From: Lentisphaerota bacterium
GTDB taxonomy: Bacteria > Verrucomicrobiota > Kiritimatiellia > RFP12 > UBA1067
Direction: 5' to 3'
Length of the DNA: 11,715 nt
Assembly (NCBI GenBank): GCA_022839525.1
Contig: JALHET010000068.1
Location: 1 to 11,715, forward strand
Shown here: piece by piece, positions 1 through 7,289 of the stretch
Layout of the letters: the number at the start of each line of letters is the position of its first letter
Numbering within the stretch: the first letter of the stretch is position 1
Notes under the pieces: model-generated
Database searches by the model: none
The model's input: the letters and a program-made list of their open reading frames with translations, nothing else
What the model was told of the DNA's origin: nothing
Position numbers and translations under genes: made by a program

Positions 1-11
1 CGTATATTCAT
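1..11 (-). CDS. Possible first codons of a further minus-strand gene (partial)
   Basis: On the minus strand an ATG at 9-11 starts M-N-I and runs off the window. It is preceded by AAGGGAG about eight bases upstream, a plausible ribosome-binding site. The same frame could begin earlier at a TTG near 36, giving an N-terminus rich in Pro, Lys and Gly. The position, 62 bases beyond the stop of the symporter fusion gene and on the same strand, fits the next gene of an operon. Too little is present to identify it. If the symporter carries sialic acid, a lyase or epimerase would be an expected neighbour, but that is a guess. Confidence 0.25.
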
Positions 12-72
12 GATGACGGCTCCCTTGGGCGGCACCTTCAAGCCGGGATTAAGACAAAGGGCTCGCTGAGGA

Positions 73-2769
73 TTACGGGGCCTCGGCTTTCTTTTCCCAA
101 ACCAGCCCCTCGATCCCGGCCTTGCGGTTTGGGAAGACCAGGCTCACCGCCAGCGCTGTCACGAAGCAGGTCAACATCCCGATCGTACCATACAGAAGCA
201 GATGCGGTTTCCAAGCCATCGTTGCCCGATCCAGACCGATGCACACCACATAATTCACCGCAAGCCCGGTCAACGCCGCCGCCGCGCCCACCCGGCGCGT
301 GAAGATGCCGAGCATAAACAGGCACGCGATCCCGCTTGTCAGGATTCCGATGAACTTCACGAATTGGTCAAAGGCCGAGCGGATATCCGTGTTCGCCAGC
401 ACCAGCGCCCCGGTCATGCCCGCCAGCCCCACCAGAAAGGTGAGGAATTGCGCGGTCTTGACCTGCTGGCGGTCTGTCAGGCCCTTGCCGAGGCGCAGAA
501 AGAAATCGTTCGTGATCGCGGTAGCCGACGAGTTCAGATTCGCAGCCAGCGTGGTGATCGTCGCCGCGAACAGCCCCGCCAGGACAAGGCCGGAAAAGCC
601 CGCCGGCAGTCCGTTCGTGATAAAGACCGGCAGGATCGAATCGGCCTTCGGCATCGTCACCGCCAGCTGCCCGGGATGACTCCGGTAGAACGTGTAAAGC
701 GCCGTCCCGATGCCGAAAAATATGACCCCCGAGGCCAACGAAAACGGCACGGTCAGCCAAATGCCCCGGCCCGCCTCATGCGTGTCTTTGGTCGTCATGT
801 AGCGCTGGATCACGCACTGGTCGCTGGTGTACGAGATGAAATACTCCACAAACCCGCTGACCACGGCCACCCAGAAGACGGGACGCGAGAGGTCAAAGGC
901 AAAATCGAACAGCTTGAGTTTCCCCGCACGGTCTGCGATCCGCAACGCGCCCGCCAGCCCGCCGTCAGTCCCTGCGACCAGCAAGGCGAGCACAAGCAGC
1001 GCCCCTCCGAACAGCACGACGCACTGCACCACGTCGCTCCAAATCACCGCCTCGATTCCGCCGAACGCGCAGTACAGGATCGTCAGTACGCTCACAATGA
1101 CAATGCAGGCGTTCACATCCGCCCCCGTCGCCGCCGCCACGGCCAGCGCGGGCAGGTAGGCCACCACCGCCACCCTCGCGACCATGAAAATATTGAAGGC
1201 CAGGCTCGCGAACAGCCGGCACGCGAGATTGAAGCGCAACTCCAGATACTCGTAGGCGCACGTCAGCTTCAGTTTGCGGAACAAGGGCAAATAACAGCCG
1301 ATCACCAGCGGCGGAAGCAGCAGGAAAGGCAGACACCGGACATAATACCGCCAGTCCGACATGTAGGCCAGTGCGGGAACCGCCAGGAAAGAGATCGAAC
1401 TGAACATCGCCGCGAAGATGCTCATGCCCGCCGCCCACCACGGGATACGCCCGCCGCCCTTGAAATACTCGTCCGCGCTTTTCTTCTTGCGCATGAACCA
1501 CCCGCCCATGCCCGCCAGCCCGAAGAAGTAAGCGGCCATCACCACCCAGTTGAGCCAATGGTATTTCCGGCACTGAACAAAACTGCCGACCGCGCAAAGC
1601 GGCGTGCGGATGCCCGGCTGAACCTCGCCCGATGCCAGCAGGATGTTTCCGTCCGCACGCTTCACGGCCGCGCCCACGACCGCCGGCGGAAACGGCACCT
1701 CGCCCAGCGCGAACCACCGGTCCGTCACCGTGTGGTATGCCAGTGCCTGCCGGTTCCAGCCCGCCGGCTTGCGGGACAGATAAGCGAGCCGCTGCGCCTC
1801 CCGCGCGTCGCCCGTCAGCGACGCCATTTTGCGCTGGTTGTCGTCGAACGTGGCCGCGTCGGGGCTTCCGAACACCAGCACATGCTGGTCACCGACCGTG
1901 ACGCACCGGGATCCGATCAGCGGCCACGCGGGCGCGTCCGACCCTTTTGGGCGCGCGGGCGATACCGGAAACCATTGACCCGACGCCGGCGGCTGCGCGA
2001 GGTCATACGCATAACCGTCAGTCAGCGATTGGAGCACGCCTTCCGCGTTTTTCGCGTACCCGCCGATCACATAAAGAAGCGTTTTTTTCTGATCCCCGTT
2101 CTGCACAAAGGCAGCGGGCAGCGAACGCCCTTTCGGGCCGGGCAGCGCGGGTAAGGGCCGCCACCCCGTTTGCGGCGCATCCAGATCGAGCGTCCACACA
2201 TCGCTTGGCAAGGCCCCCGCAAACTCTCCGCCCGCCACATACACGCGGCTGTCCTTGGCCGCTGCCGCGCCCAGCCGCACGCCGCACGGGAAATCCGGAA
2301 GAGCCGTCTCGACCGCCTCTCCCCGCGCCGCGTCCCACGTCAGCAGGAAACTCCGGGCTGTGATCTTCCCGTCCGCGCTGCCCCCCACGCACACGATGCC
2401 ATGCGGCGTGGTGGCCGACATCCCCTCCGCGACCGGCTGGGACAAGCGTCCGGCCCGCAGCCAGTTCGTGCTACCCGGCGGCAACGCGTAGATGTCACCG
2501 CAATACCGCTTCTTCCCCCCTTTGACCAGCGGCACGTCCGGAAAGTTCGAGCCGCCTGCCAGCAAGACCATGCCGTTATGCTCACCGAAGAACGGCGCAC
2601 CCACGCCGATCGCCGCGCTTCCGTCCTCCTGCGGCGGCAGGGTGAAGCCCCCCGACCATACCAGCCCGACCGGAGGCGGTTCCCCCGACTTCGCCAAACA
2701 AACCCACAGGATAAAACAAAAGCTGAAACGCCGTATCATGTTTCTCACCATCCGCTTTGCCCTCTCCAT
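73..2769 (-). CDS. Kelch beta-propeller (NanM-type mutarotase-like) fused to sodium:solute symporter
   Basis: The 898-residue protein combines a periplasmic sugar-handling propeller with a membrane transporter. Residues 1-28 are a basic stretch followed by a hydrophobic segment, a signal peptide or signal anchor. Residues about 35-400 carry Kelch-like blades (GG doublets at 72-73, 129-130, 180-181, 236-237), as in the YjhT/NanM sialic acid mutarotases and their cyclically permuted relatives. Residues about 404-880 form many hydrophobic helices of the SSS family (Pfam SSF), with GGIEAVIWSDVVQ at 570-582 and the sodium-site-like NSSATAITNDF at 746-756. An N-terminus outside the cytoplasm is consistent with SSS topology. 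The ATG at 2769 was chosen over a GTG at 2832 because AAGGAG lies five bases upstream. Sodium-driven uptake of sialic acid or a related sugar, with anomer conversion at the transporter mouth, is inferred. Substrate is not proven; the family assignment is firm. Confidence 0.93.
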   Translation of the reverse strand: MERAKRMVRNMIRRFSFCFILWVCLAKSGEPPPVGLVWSGGFTLPPQEDGSAAIGVGAPFFGEHNGMVLLAGGSNFPDVPLVKGGKKRYCGDIYALPPGSTNWLRAGRLSQPVAEGMSATTPHGIVCVGGSADGKITARSFLLTWDAARGEAVETALPDFPCGVRLGAAAAKDSRVYVAGGEFAGALPSDVWTLDLDAPQTGWRPLPALPGPKGRSLPAAFVQNGDQKKTLLYVIGGYAKNAEGVLQSLTDGYAYDLAQPPASGQWFPVSPARPKGSDAPAWPLIGSRCVTVGDQHVLVFGSPDAATFDDNQRKMASLTGDAREAQRLAYLSRKPAGWNRQALAYHTVTDRWFALGEVPFPPAVVGAAVKRADGNILLASGEVQPGIRTPLCAVGSFVQCRKYHWLNWVVMAAYFFGLAGMGGWFMRKKKSADEYFKGGGRIPWWAAGMSIFAAMFSSISFLAVPALAYMSDWRYYVRCLPFLLLPPLVIGCYLPLFRKLKLTCAYEYLELRFNLACRLFASLAFNIFMVARVAVVAYLPALAVAAATGADVNACIVIVSVLTILYCAFGGIEAVIWSDVVQCVVLFGGALLVLALLVAGTDGGLAGALRIADRAGKLKLFDFAFDLSRPVFWVAVVSGFVEYFISYTSDQCVIQRYMTTKDTHEAGRGIWLTVPFSLASGVIFFGIGTALYTFYRSHPGQLAVTMPKADSILPVFITNGLPAGFSGLVLAGLFAATITTLAANLNSSATAITNDFFLRLGKGLTDRQQVKTAQFLTFLVGLAGMTGALVLANTDIRSAFDQFVKFIGILTSGIACLFMLGIFTRRVGAAAALTGLAVNYVVCIGLDRATMAWKPHLLLYGTIGMLTCFVTALAVSLVFPNRKAGIEGLVWEKKAEAP

Positions 2770-2774
2770 TCCGT

Positions 2775-2780
2775 CTCCTT
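2775..2780 (-). promoter_or_regulatory. Ribosome-binding site of the symporter fusion gene
   Basis: AAGGAG on the minus strand lies five bases before the ATG at 2769. It decides the start: the longer frame beginning with GTG at 2832 has no such site, and its extra residues look like leader sequence. Confidence 0.8.
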
Positions 2781-2804
2781 GCCGTAAGAAGGTGACACAC
2801 TTGC

Positions 2805-2813
2805 TGTGGATAA
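2805..2813 (-). other. Perfect DnaA-box 9-mer in the symporter leader
   Basis: The minus strand reads TTATCCACA, the strict consensus DnaA box, between the predicted promoter and the start codon of the symporter fusion. It is a single copy with no AT-rich unwinding region or neighbouring boxes recognised, so it is not evidence of an origin. It could be chance or a DnaA-binding regulatory site. Confidence 0.35.
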
Positions 2814-2843
2814 GATTGACACTCGACAGCACCAGTTTAACAG

Positions 2844-2849
2844 ATTATA
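2844..2849 (-). promoter_or_regulatory. Predicted -10 element for the symporter fusion gene
   Basis: The minus strand has a perfect TATAAT here. The expected -35 region, around 2867-2874, is weak (TCGAGG at 18-base spacing, three of six matches to TTGACA). Transcription would start near 2837, giving a leader of about 68 bases. This suggests the symporter gene is transcribed independently of the ketosynthase gene upstream. Confidence 0.45.
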
Positions 2850-2958
2850 GCCTGCCGTGCGCCGGAGCCTCGAAAAAACCCTGGAATACGTTTATGACAT
2901 GATTTCCGACAGCTTCGCTTCGGCAGGGAGAAATCCATGATTAACATGATGTTGTTCA

Positions 2959-2983
2959 ATCCTGAAAATCCTGTCATCCTGTC
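2959..2983. repeat. Short direct-repeat tract of ATCCTG units
   Basis: ATCCTG occurs three times, starting at 2959, 2968 and 2976 (spacings of 9 and 8 bases), the last two as the identical octamer ATCCTGTC. A small perfect palindrome, AACAT-G-ATGTT, lies just to the left at 2943-2953. The tract is in the gene-free stretch between the ketosynthase and symporter genes and has a lower GC content than its surroundings. No function is evident. Confidence 0.55.
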
Positions 2984-3010
2984 ACCTTATAGGCAAGGAA
3001 ACAAAACGTT

Positions 3011-3048
3011 CGCAAAAATAGAATTCTATTTTTGTATTTTTGCGCAAA
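3011..3048. repeat. Cluster of nested AT-rich palindromes downstream of the ketosynthase gene
   Basis: A perfect 22-base palindrome spans 3013-3034, centred on GAATTC and flanked by A5/T5 runs. Its left arm, CGCAAAAATA at 3011-3020, is also perfectly complementary to TATTTTTGCG at 3035-3044, so two mutually exclusive hairpins are possible. A third palindrome, TTTGCGCAAA, sits at 3039-3048. The cluster starts 18 bases past the ketosynthase stop codon. It could act as a transcription terminator for that gene, but the stems are AT-rich and the downstream T-run is poor. A dyad binding site is the alternative. Confidence 0.6.
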
Positions 3049-3065
3049 GGGAAACAAGCAGGCAA

Positions 3066-5306
3066 TCAGCAACACGCAACACACCCGGCCACAAGCGCAA
3101 CGCAGGCGCGCTCTTCCGCCGTAAGGATCAGCACGGGGCCGTCGTGGGCCGCGAGCAGGGCCAGAACGAGATGCAGCGCGGTGGCCGCGCCCTGAACGTC
3201 GCCGCAAAGGGTTTCCGGCGCAATGACCGGAATGCCGGGACACAGCGCCTCAGCCGCACCCCGCGCGGCCGCGTTCACATAGACCGCGACCGGCGAAAGG
3301 CCCGCCTGCGCAAGAGCAACGCCAGCCGCCTCCTGCGGGGTGACGGCCAACCCGCAGCCGAACAGGCGGGCAAGCGGCCGCGCGCCGCGCGCCGCAGCCG
3401 CAACCGCGCTCTCGAGAACCGTCACGGCCGCAGCCTCGCCCGCAGGCGCATCCCCACCTGAGGCGGCGAGCCGCGTCGCCGACAGGGCATCCGAACCGCC
3501 CGCAGCCATCACCCGCGCCTGCCCGGCGCGGATCAGGTCAAAGGCCTGAACCAGCGCCACGCCGGAGGCCGCGACCCTTGACACGAAATTCCCGTGCGGC
3601 CCCTTGAGCGACCACTCCATGGCCGCAAGGCTCACGGCGGTGTTGGAATAAGCGTGCGGGAACAGGAAAGGTTTCACGAGGCGCGGCCCTTTAACCATGT
3701 AGTCCGCAAAAAATGTTTCCGCCGTGCCCAGACAGCCCCACGCCGTCCCGGCAAAAATGCCCGCGTGAAGCGCCGCAAGCCGTTCCGCATTCAGGCCCGC
3801 CTGACGGAACGCCTGGCCGCACGCGGACAAGAAAAGCAGGCTGGCACGGTCAAGATAAGGTTTCGGCGCCACCCCGCTGGCCGCCAGATCGGGATCCGGC
3901 GCCTCGCCGGCAAGGGGCGGCTCACCCATCATCCCGGGCAGTTCGAAGCGGGCCAGCGGAAAGAGCGCGGGCTCACCCTCCCGGAACGCGGCGGCACACT
4001 CCTCCGCGTCCGCGCCCAGCGCACTGACCACACCCAGCCCGGTTATCACAACCGGCGGTGGCGGGCAAATATCCTTACGGCAACAGGAACCTCCGTGACC
4101 CACGGCCGTCAGCACGGCGGCGGCGTTGCAGCCGCCGAAACCGGCGGAATTTGACAGCACGCAGCGCAGAGGCAAGGCGCGGGGAACCGTAACCACGTCG
4201 AGGTCACATTCGGGATCACGGGTCTGGAGGTTGCCGGTGGGCGGAATGCGCCCGTTCCTCAGCGAGAGTACGGAGACGATGAGTTCGACCGAACCCGCCG
4301 CACCGAGCATGTGGCCGAGCAGTCCTTTGACCGATGTCACCGGAATCGAGGCGGCCCGCGCCCCGAAAAGATCATGGATGGCCTGCGCCTCCGTGGTGTC
4401 GTTGGGTTTGGTGCCTGTGCCGTGGGCATTGATGTGGTCCACCGCATCGGGGGCGATCCCGGCGCGGGCGAGGGCTTCGCGCATGACGGATTCCGAACCC
4501 GCCCCCCGCAGCGCGGGGGCAGTCATGTGATGCCCGTTGTTCCCCGTCGCCCAACCGTCGAGACAGGCAAGCGGCGTGGCGCTCCGGGCGGCACAGGCGT
4601 CGGCGCGTTCGATTACCAGCGCGGCAGCGCCCTCGGTGAAGATCGTCCCGTTCCGGCTGATGTCGAAAGGACGCACGGCGTCCCGGGTCATCGTGCGCAG
4701 CGAGCAGAGGCCGCTCCACGCGAAGCGCGAGAGCGCGTCGTACCCGACGACCAGCACGCGCCGGGCGCGCCCCCCCGCGATGAGTTCCGCCGCGCAAGCC
4801 GCGGCAGCGGCGCCCGAGGCGCACGAAAGCGACAGCGGGAGGCGCAGGCCGCCGAGCCCGAATGCGGCGGCGAGAGCGGCGGCAGGCGTGGCATGCGCGC
4901 AGTGGCGGCTTTCGTGAACCGCGCGCCCGGAATGGCCGACAGGGATAAGCGCGGCTTCGCCGGCATCTATGTCGGCGAAGTTCGATGAGGTGATGAGCGC
5001 CGTTTCGGCACACGCCGCCGCATCAGCCAGCAGCCCCGCCTGACTCAGGGCCTCGCGGCAGGCGCCGGCGGCGAAACCCGAAGCGCGGGGCGCCTTTTCG
5101 AAACCCTGCGGCGGGACATAGCCCCGGATCACGCCGGCACGGGTGCAGGCGATCCCCCCGAGATCGAAGAGATCCATGTCCGAGATCGCGGATTCACCAC
5201 GCAACAACGCCTGCCACAACGTGTCCGTGCCCGCGCCGTAGGGGGTGACTGCGCCCAATCCGGTGATCACAAGGGAGACGGGCAAAGGTGTCGTGTCTGA
5301 TAGCAT
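3066..5306 (-). CDS. Tandem ketosynthase: catalytic KS fused to a degenerate, chain-length-factor-like KS
   Basis: The 746-residue protein has two beta-ketoacyl-ACP synthase modules. Residues about 9-403 form a complete FabF-type KS: VITGLG near the start, active Cys162 in SCASG, His295 in HGTGT, Lys327, His332 in GLLGHMLGAAG, and SNSAGFGG near 385-392. Residues about 418-746 restart with VITGLG but are shortened, and all catalytic positions are lost. The nucleophile position is Ala579 (or Val578, depending on a one-residue gap), HGTGT has become an AAARG-like stretch at 679-683, and the second His is Asp703. Known KS/CLF pairs of type II polyketide and aryl polyene systems show the same logic, normally as separate genes. 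The linker (408-414) and C-terminus are Cys-rich. The ATG at 5306 has no clear ribosome-binding site, but no upstream in-frame start exists. It follows the ThiF-like gene by 55 bases. Condensation of acyl and malonyl units on a carrier protein is inferred; the product is unknown. Confidence 0.9.
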   Translation of the reverse strand: MLSDTTPLPVSLVITGLGAVTPYGAGTDTLWQALLRGESAISDMDLFDLGGIACTRAGVIRGYVPPQGFEKAPRASGFAAGACREALSQAGLLADAAACAETALITSSNFADIDAGEAALIPVGHSGRAVHESRHCAHATPAAALAAAFGLGGLRLPLSLSCASGAAAAACAAELIAGGRARRVLVVGYDALSRFAWSGLCSLRTMTRDAVRPFDISRNGTIFTEGAAALVIERADACAARSATPLACLDGWATGNNGHHMTAPALRGAGSESVMREALARAGIAPDAVDHINAHGTGTKPNDTTEAQAIHDLFGARAASIPVTSVKGLLGHMLGAAGSVELIVSVLSLRNGRIPPTGNLQTRDPECDLDVVTVPRALPLRCVLSNSAGFGGCNAAAVLTAVGHGGSCCRKDICPPPPVVITGLGVVSALGADAEECAAAFREGEPALFPLARFELPGMMGEPPLAGEAPDPDLAASGVAPKPYLDRASLLFLSACGQAFRQAGLNAERLAALHAGIFAGTAWGCLGTAETFFADYMVKGPRLVKPFLFPHAYSNTAVSLAAMEWSLKGPHGNFVSRVAASGVALVQAFDLIRAGQARVMAAGGSDALSATRLAASGGDAPAGEAAAVTVLESAVAAAARGARPLARLFGCGLAVTPQEAAGVALAQAGLSPVAVYVNAAARGAAEALCPGIPVIAPETLCGDVQGAATALHLVLALLAAHDGPVLILTAEERACVALVAGCVACC

Positions 5307-5361
5307 GGCGGATATCGTACACTGATCCGGGGGGAAGAAACAAGCGCCGAAGCCGCCTCCA

Positions 5362-6117
5362 TCACGTTCCGTTTAAAAAATCGAAACGCCTGTGTCCGCA
5401 ACAGGGACACCCCGGAACACGGCGCACCTCCACGCCCTGCACCCTGGGCTCCCAGACGTTCAGCCGGAGCAGCGTGCCAAGCACGGCGGTGCCGTTCAAA
5501 ACACGCACGGCCTGCGTGACCTGAAGGGAAACGGCCAACGCCACCGTCATGGGCAAAATGCCGTCCACCGCGCAGGTGGCCGCCTCCTCTTCCGCAGGCT
5601 GCTCGGGATACAGGCAACGCAGGCAGGGGCCATCCGGTGGAACAACCGGAAAGACCAGACCCTCGGCCCCGGACACGCCGACATAAACCCACGGAATGCC
5701 ACTGCTGACGCAGAAATCGTTGATCAGAAACCGGGTCGCGGCATGGTCCGTCGCATCGAGAACCATCTGGGTGCCCCCGGCAAAAGCGGCGATGTTGTCG
5801 CGGGTGACCCGTTCGGCAAGCGGCTGCACCCGCACGTTGCTGTTCACCGTTTTGAGGCGAGCGGCGGCGGCAACGACTTTCGGCAGACCCTCTTCGGCAT
5901 CGCGCTCGCCAAAAAGAATCTGGCGGTGGAGATTGTCGAGACTGACAACATCGCCGTCTGCGATCCGCAGCGTGCCGACACCCATGCGCGTCAGCAACTC
6001 GGCCTGCCACGTGCCGAGCCCTCCGCACCCGACAATGGCGACCGTGGCGGAAGAAAGGCGTTTCTGGGTCTCTTCGCCGAACCCCTCCACGTTGATCTGT
6101 TTCGCGTAGCGGGTCAC
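5362..6117 (-). CDS. ThiF/MoeB/HesA-family adenylyltransferase
   Basis: This 251-residue E1-like enzyme should adenylate the C-terminal glycine of a ubiquitin-like sulfur carrier (ThiS, MoaD or CysO type). Visible elements are the N-terminal RYAKQ segment, the nucleotide-binding GCGGLGT at 30-36, DGD at 54-56, Arg65 in HRQ, Lys80, DATD at 121-124, and zinc pairs CLRC (165, 168) and CPCC (237, 240). Cys182 lies where family members carry a conserved cysteine. There is no C-terminal rhodanese domain, so it resembles ThiF/MoeB rather than MoeZ. It starts with GTG and overlaps the mnmA stop as GTGA, with AAGGA upstream, which implies translational coupling. No carrier protein, thiG, moaE or moeA is in the window, so thiamine, molybdopterin or another thiolation role cannot be chosen. 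TcdA-type tRNA dehydratase is less likely given the ThiF-like N-terminus and zinc site. Confidence 0.9.
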   Translation of the reverse strand: MTRYAKQINVEGFGEETQKRLSSATVAIVGCGGLGTWQAELLTRMGVGTLRIADGDVVSLDNLHRQILFGERDAEEGLPKVVAAAARLKTVNSNVRVQPLAERVTRDNIAAFAGGTQMVLDATDHAATRFLINDFCVSSGIPWVYVGVSGAEGLVFPVVPPDGPCLRCLYPEQPAEEEAATCAVDGILPMTVALAVSLQVTQAVRVLNGTAVLGTLLRLNVWEPRVQGVEVRRVPGCPCCGHRRFDFLNGT

Positions 6118-7241
6118 AGGCCATCCTTTTCAATGCGGGCGATGCGGCCGCCCCCGAGAACAAGATCCCCGTCGTACAGCACGAGCGACTGCCCCGGCGT
6201 GACCCCGAAAACAGGCTCATCAAAAAGGACGCGCAGCGAACGCCCCCCTTCCCCGGCCGTTTCAACCGCAGCCCCCACCGCCTTCTGGCGGTAGCGCACC
6301 TGCGCCATGGCGCGGCCGCCCGGTTTGAGCGGCTCGCGGTGCCAGCAAAACTCTTCCGCCCGGCACATCGCCGAACACGCCGCCTCAGGCCTGCCGCTGA
6401 CAACGATGGTTCCCGTGGACGGATCGATTGAAACGATCTTCATGCGCCCGCCCGCCGCAAAGCCCAACCCGCGGCGCTGTCCGACAGTAAACCGGTGGAT
6501 GCCCGAATGCCGCCCCAAGACACGCCCGGTCTCGTCCACAAACACGCCGGGCGTGGCACGCCCGTGGAACTGCTGCCGCAAAAGCTCGGCGAAGTGACCT
6601 TCCGGCCCGGCGAAGCAGACGTCCTGACTCTCTTCAGCTTCGGCGTTCACGAGGCCATGCGCCTGCGCCATGGCCCGGACCTCCGGCTTGGTCACGCCGC
6701 CCAGCGGGAAGCGCACATGCCGCAACGTCTCCGGGGCGACCGCGTACAGGAAATAGGTTTGATCCTTGTCCGGGTCCACGCCGCGAAGCAGCAGGGGACG
6801 GTTTTGGCCGTCACACTCAAGCCGCGCGTAATGGCCGGTCGCGACCTGCCCCGCGCCAAGTTTGCGGCCAACGGCCAACAGCTCGTCGAAACGCACGCCG
6901 GCATTGCAGCGCACGCAGGGGTTGGGCGTCGCGCCGTTTTCGAAATCGGCCCAGCAGGGCCGCAGCACATCCCGCTCGAACCGTTCGCGGCAATCGATCA
7001 CATCATGCCGGATGCCGAGCTGCGCGGCCACCGCCCCGGCCATGTCGGCCGCGTCGGGCCCGCAGCAGGATTTCTGCGGCCCCTCCGGCGTGTTATCCCA
7101 GCACGCGCGCAGCCGCAACGTGACGCCGATCACTTCGTACCCCCGCTCTTTAAGCAGCAGCGCGGCGACCGTGGAATCGATGCCGCCGGAAAGCCCGACC
7201 ACAATCCGGGGAGCACCCTGTGCCTGTTGTTCTTGTGCCAA
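6114..7241 (-). CDS. mnmA: tRNA-specific 2-thiouridylase MnmA
   Basis: The 375-residue protein matches MnmA, which activates uridine 34 of Lys, Glu and Gln tRNAs with ATP and installs sulfur at C2. The PP-loop GLSGGIDS is at 16-23, the first catalytic cysteine is Cys109 in NPCVRC, GHYAR is at 136-140, KDQTYFLY at 159-166, and the second cysteine is Cys209 in ESQDVCF. The length is typical. The start is a TTG at 7241: a stop codon lies a short way upstream in frame, with no ATG or GTG between, and AGGA lies eight bases before the TTG. It precedes and overlaps the ThiF-like gene by four bases and follows cysK after 81 bases, suggesting a sulfur-related operon. Confidence 0.96.
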   Translation of the reverse strand: MAQEQQAQGAPRIVVGLSGGIDSTVAALLLKERGYEVIGVTLRLRACWDNTPEGPQKSCCGPDAADMAGAVAAQLGIRHDVIDCRERFERDVLRPCWADFENGATPNPCVRCNAGVRFDELLAVGRKLGAGQVATGHYARLECDGQNRPLLLRGVDPDKDQTYFLYAVAPETLRHVRFPLGGVTKPEVRAMAQAHGLVNAEAEESQDVCFAGPEGHFAELLRQQFHGRATPGVFVDETGRVLGRHSGIHRFTVGQRRGLGFAAGGRMKIVSIDPSTGTIVVSGRPEAACSAMCRAEEFCWHREPLKPGGRAMAQVRYRQKAVGAAVETAGEGGRSLRVLFDEPVFGVTPGQSLVLYDGDLVLGGGRIARIEKDGL

Positions 7242-7289
7242 GGATGTGTTCCTGATTCTTTCTTCCGACCACGCCGGCCCGGCTTAGGG

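Noticed and set aside
202..2154. Long plus-strand open frame opposite the symporter fusion
   Set aside because: Its product is rich in Arg, His, Gln and Pro with no domain, typical of the antisense frame of GC-rich coding DNA. The minus-strand gene has clear domains and a ribosome-binding site.
2770..2832. Longer N-terminus of the symporter fusion from GTG at 2832
   Set aside because: No ribosome-binding site before it, and the ATG at 2769 has AAGGAG at good spacing directly before a signal-like segment.
2805..3048. Replication origin (DnaA box plus AT-rich palindromes)
   Set aside because: Only one DnaA box, and no dnaA, dnaN, gidA or partition genes nearby.
3066..4060. Second KS half as a simple frameshifted or broken KS
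   Set aside because: The frame stays open to the end, alignment to KS can be followed throughout, and the losses at all catalytic sites plus shortened loops look like a CLF-type non-catalytic partner rather than a single lesion.
5267..5368. Short minus-strand frame starting ATG over the stop of the ThiF-like gene (TGATG overlap) and ending inside the KS gene
   Set aside because: About 33 codons, no similarity to a ThiS/MoaD carrier (no Gly-Gly end), and it overlaps the start of the ketosynthase. Considered as a missing sulfur carrier and discarded.
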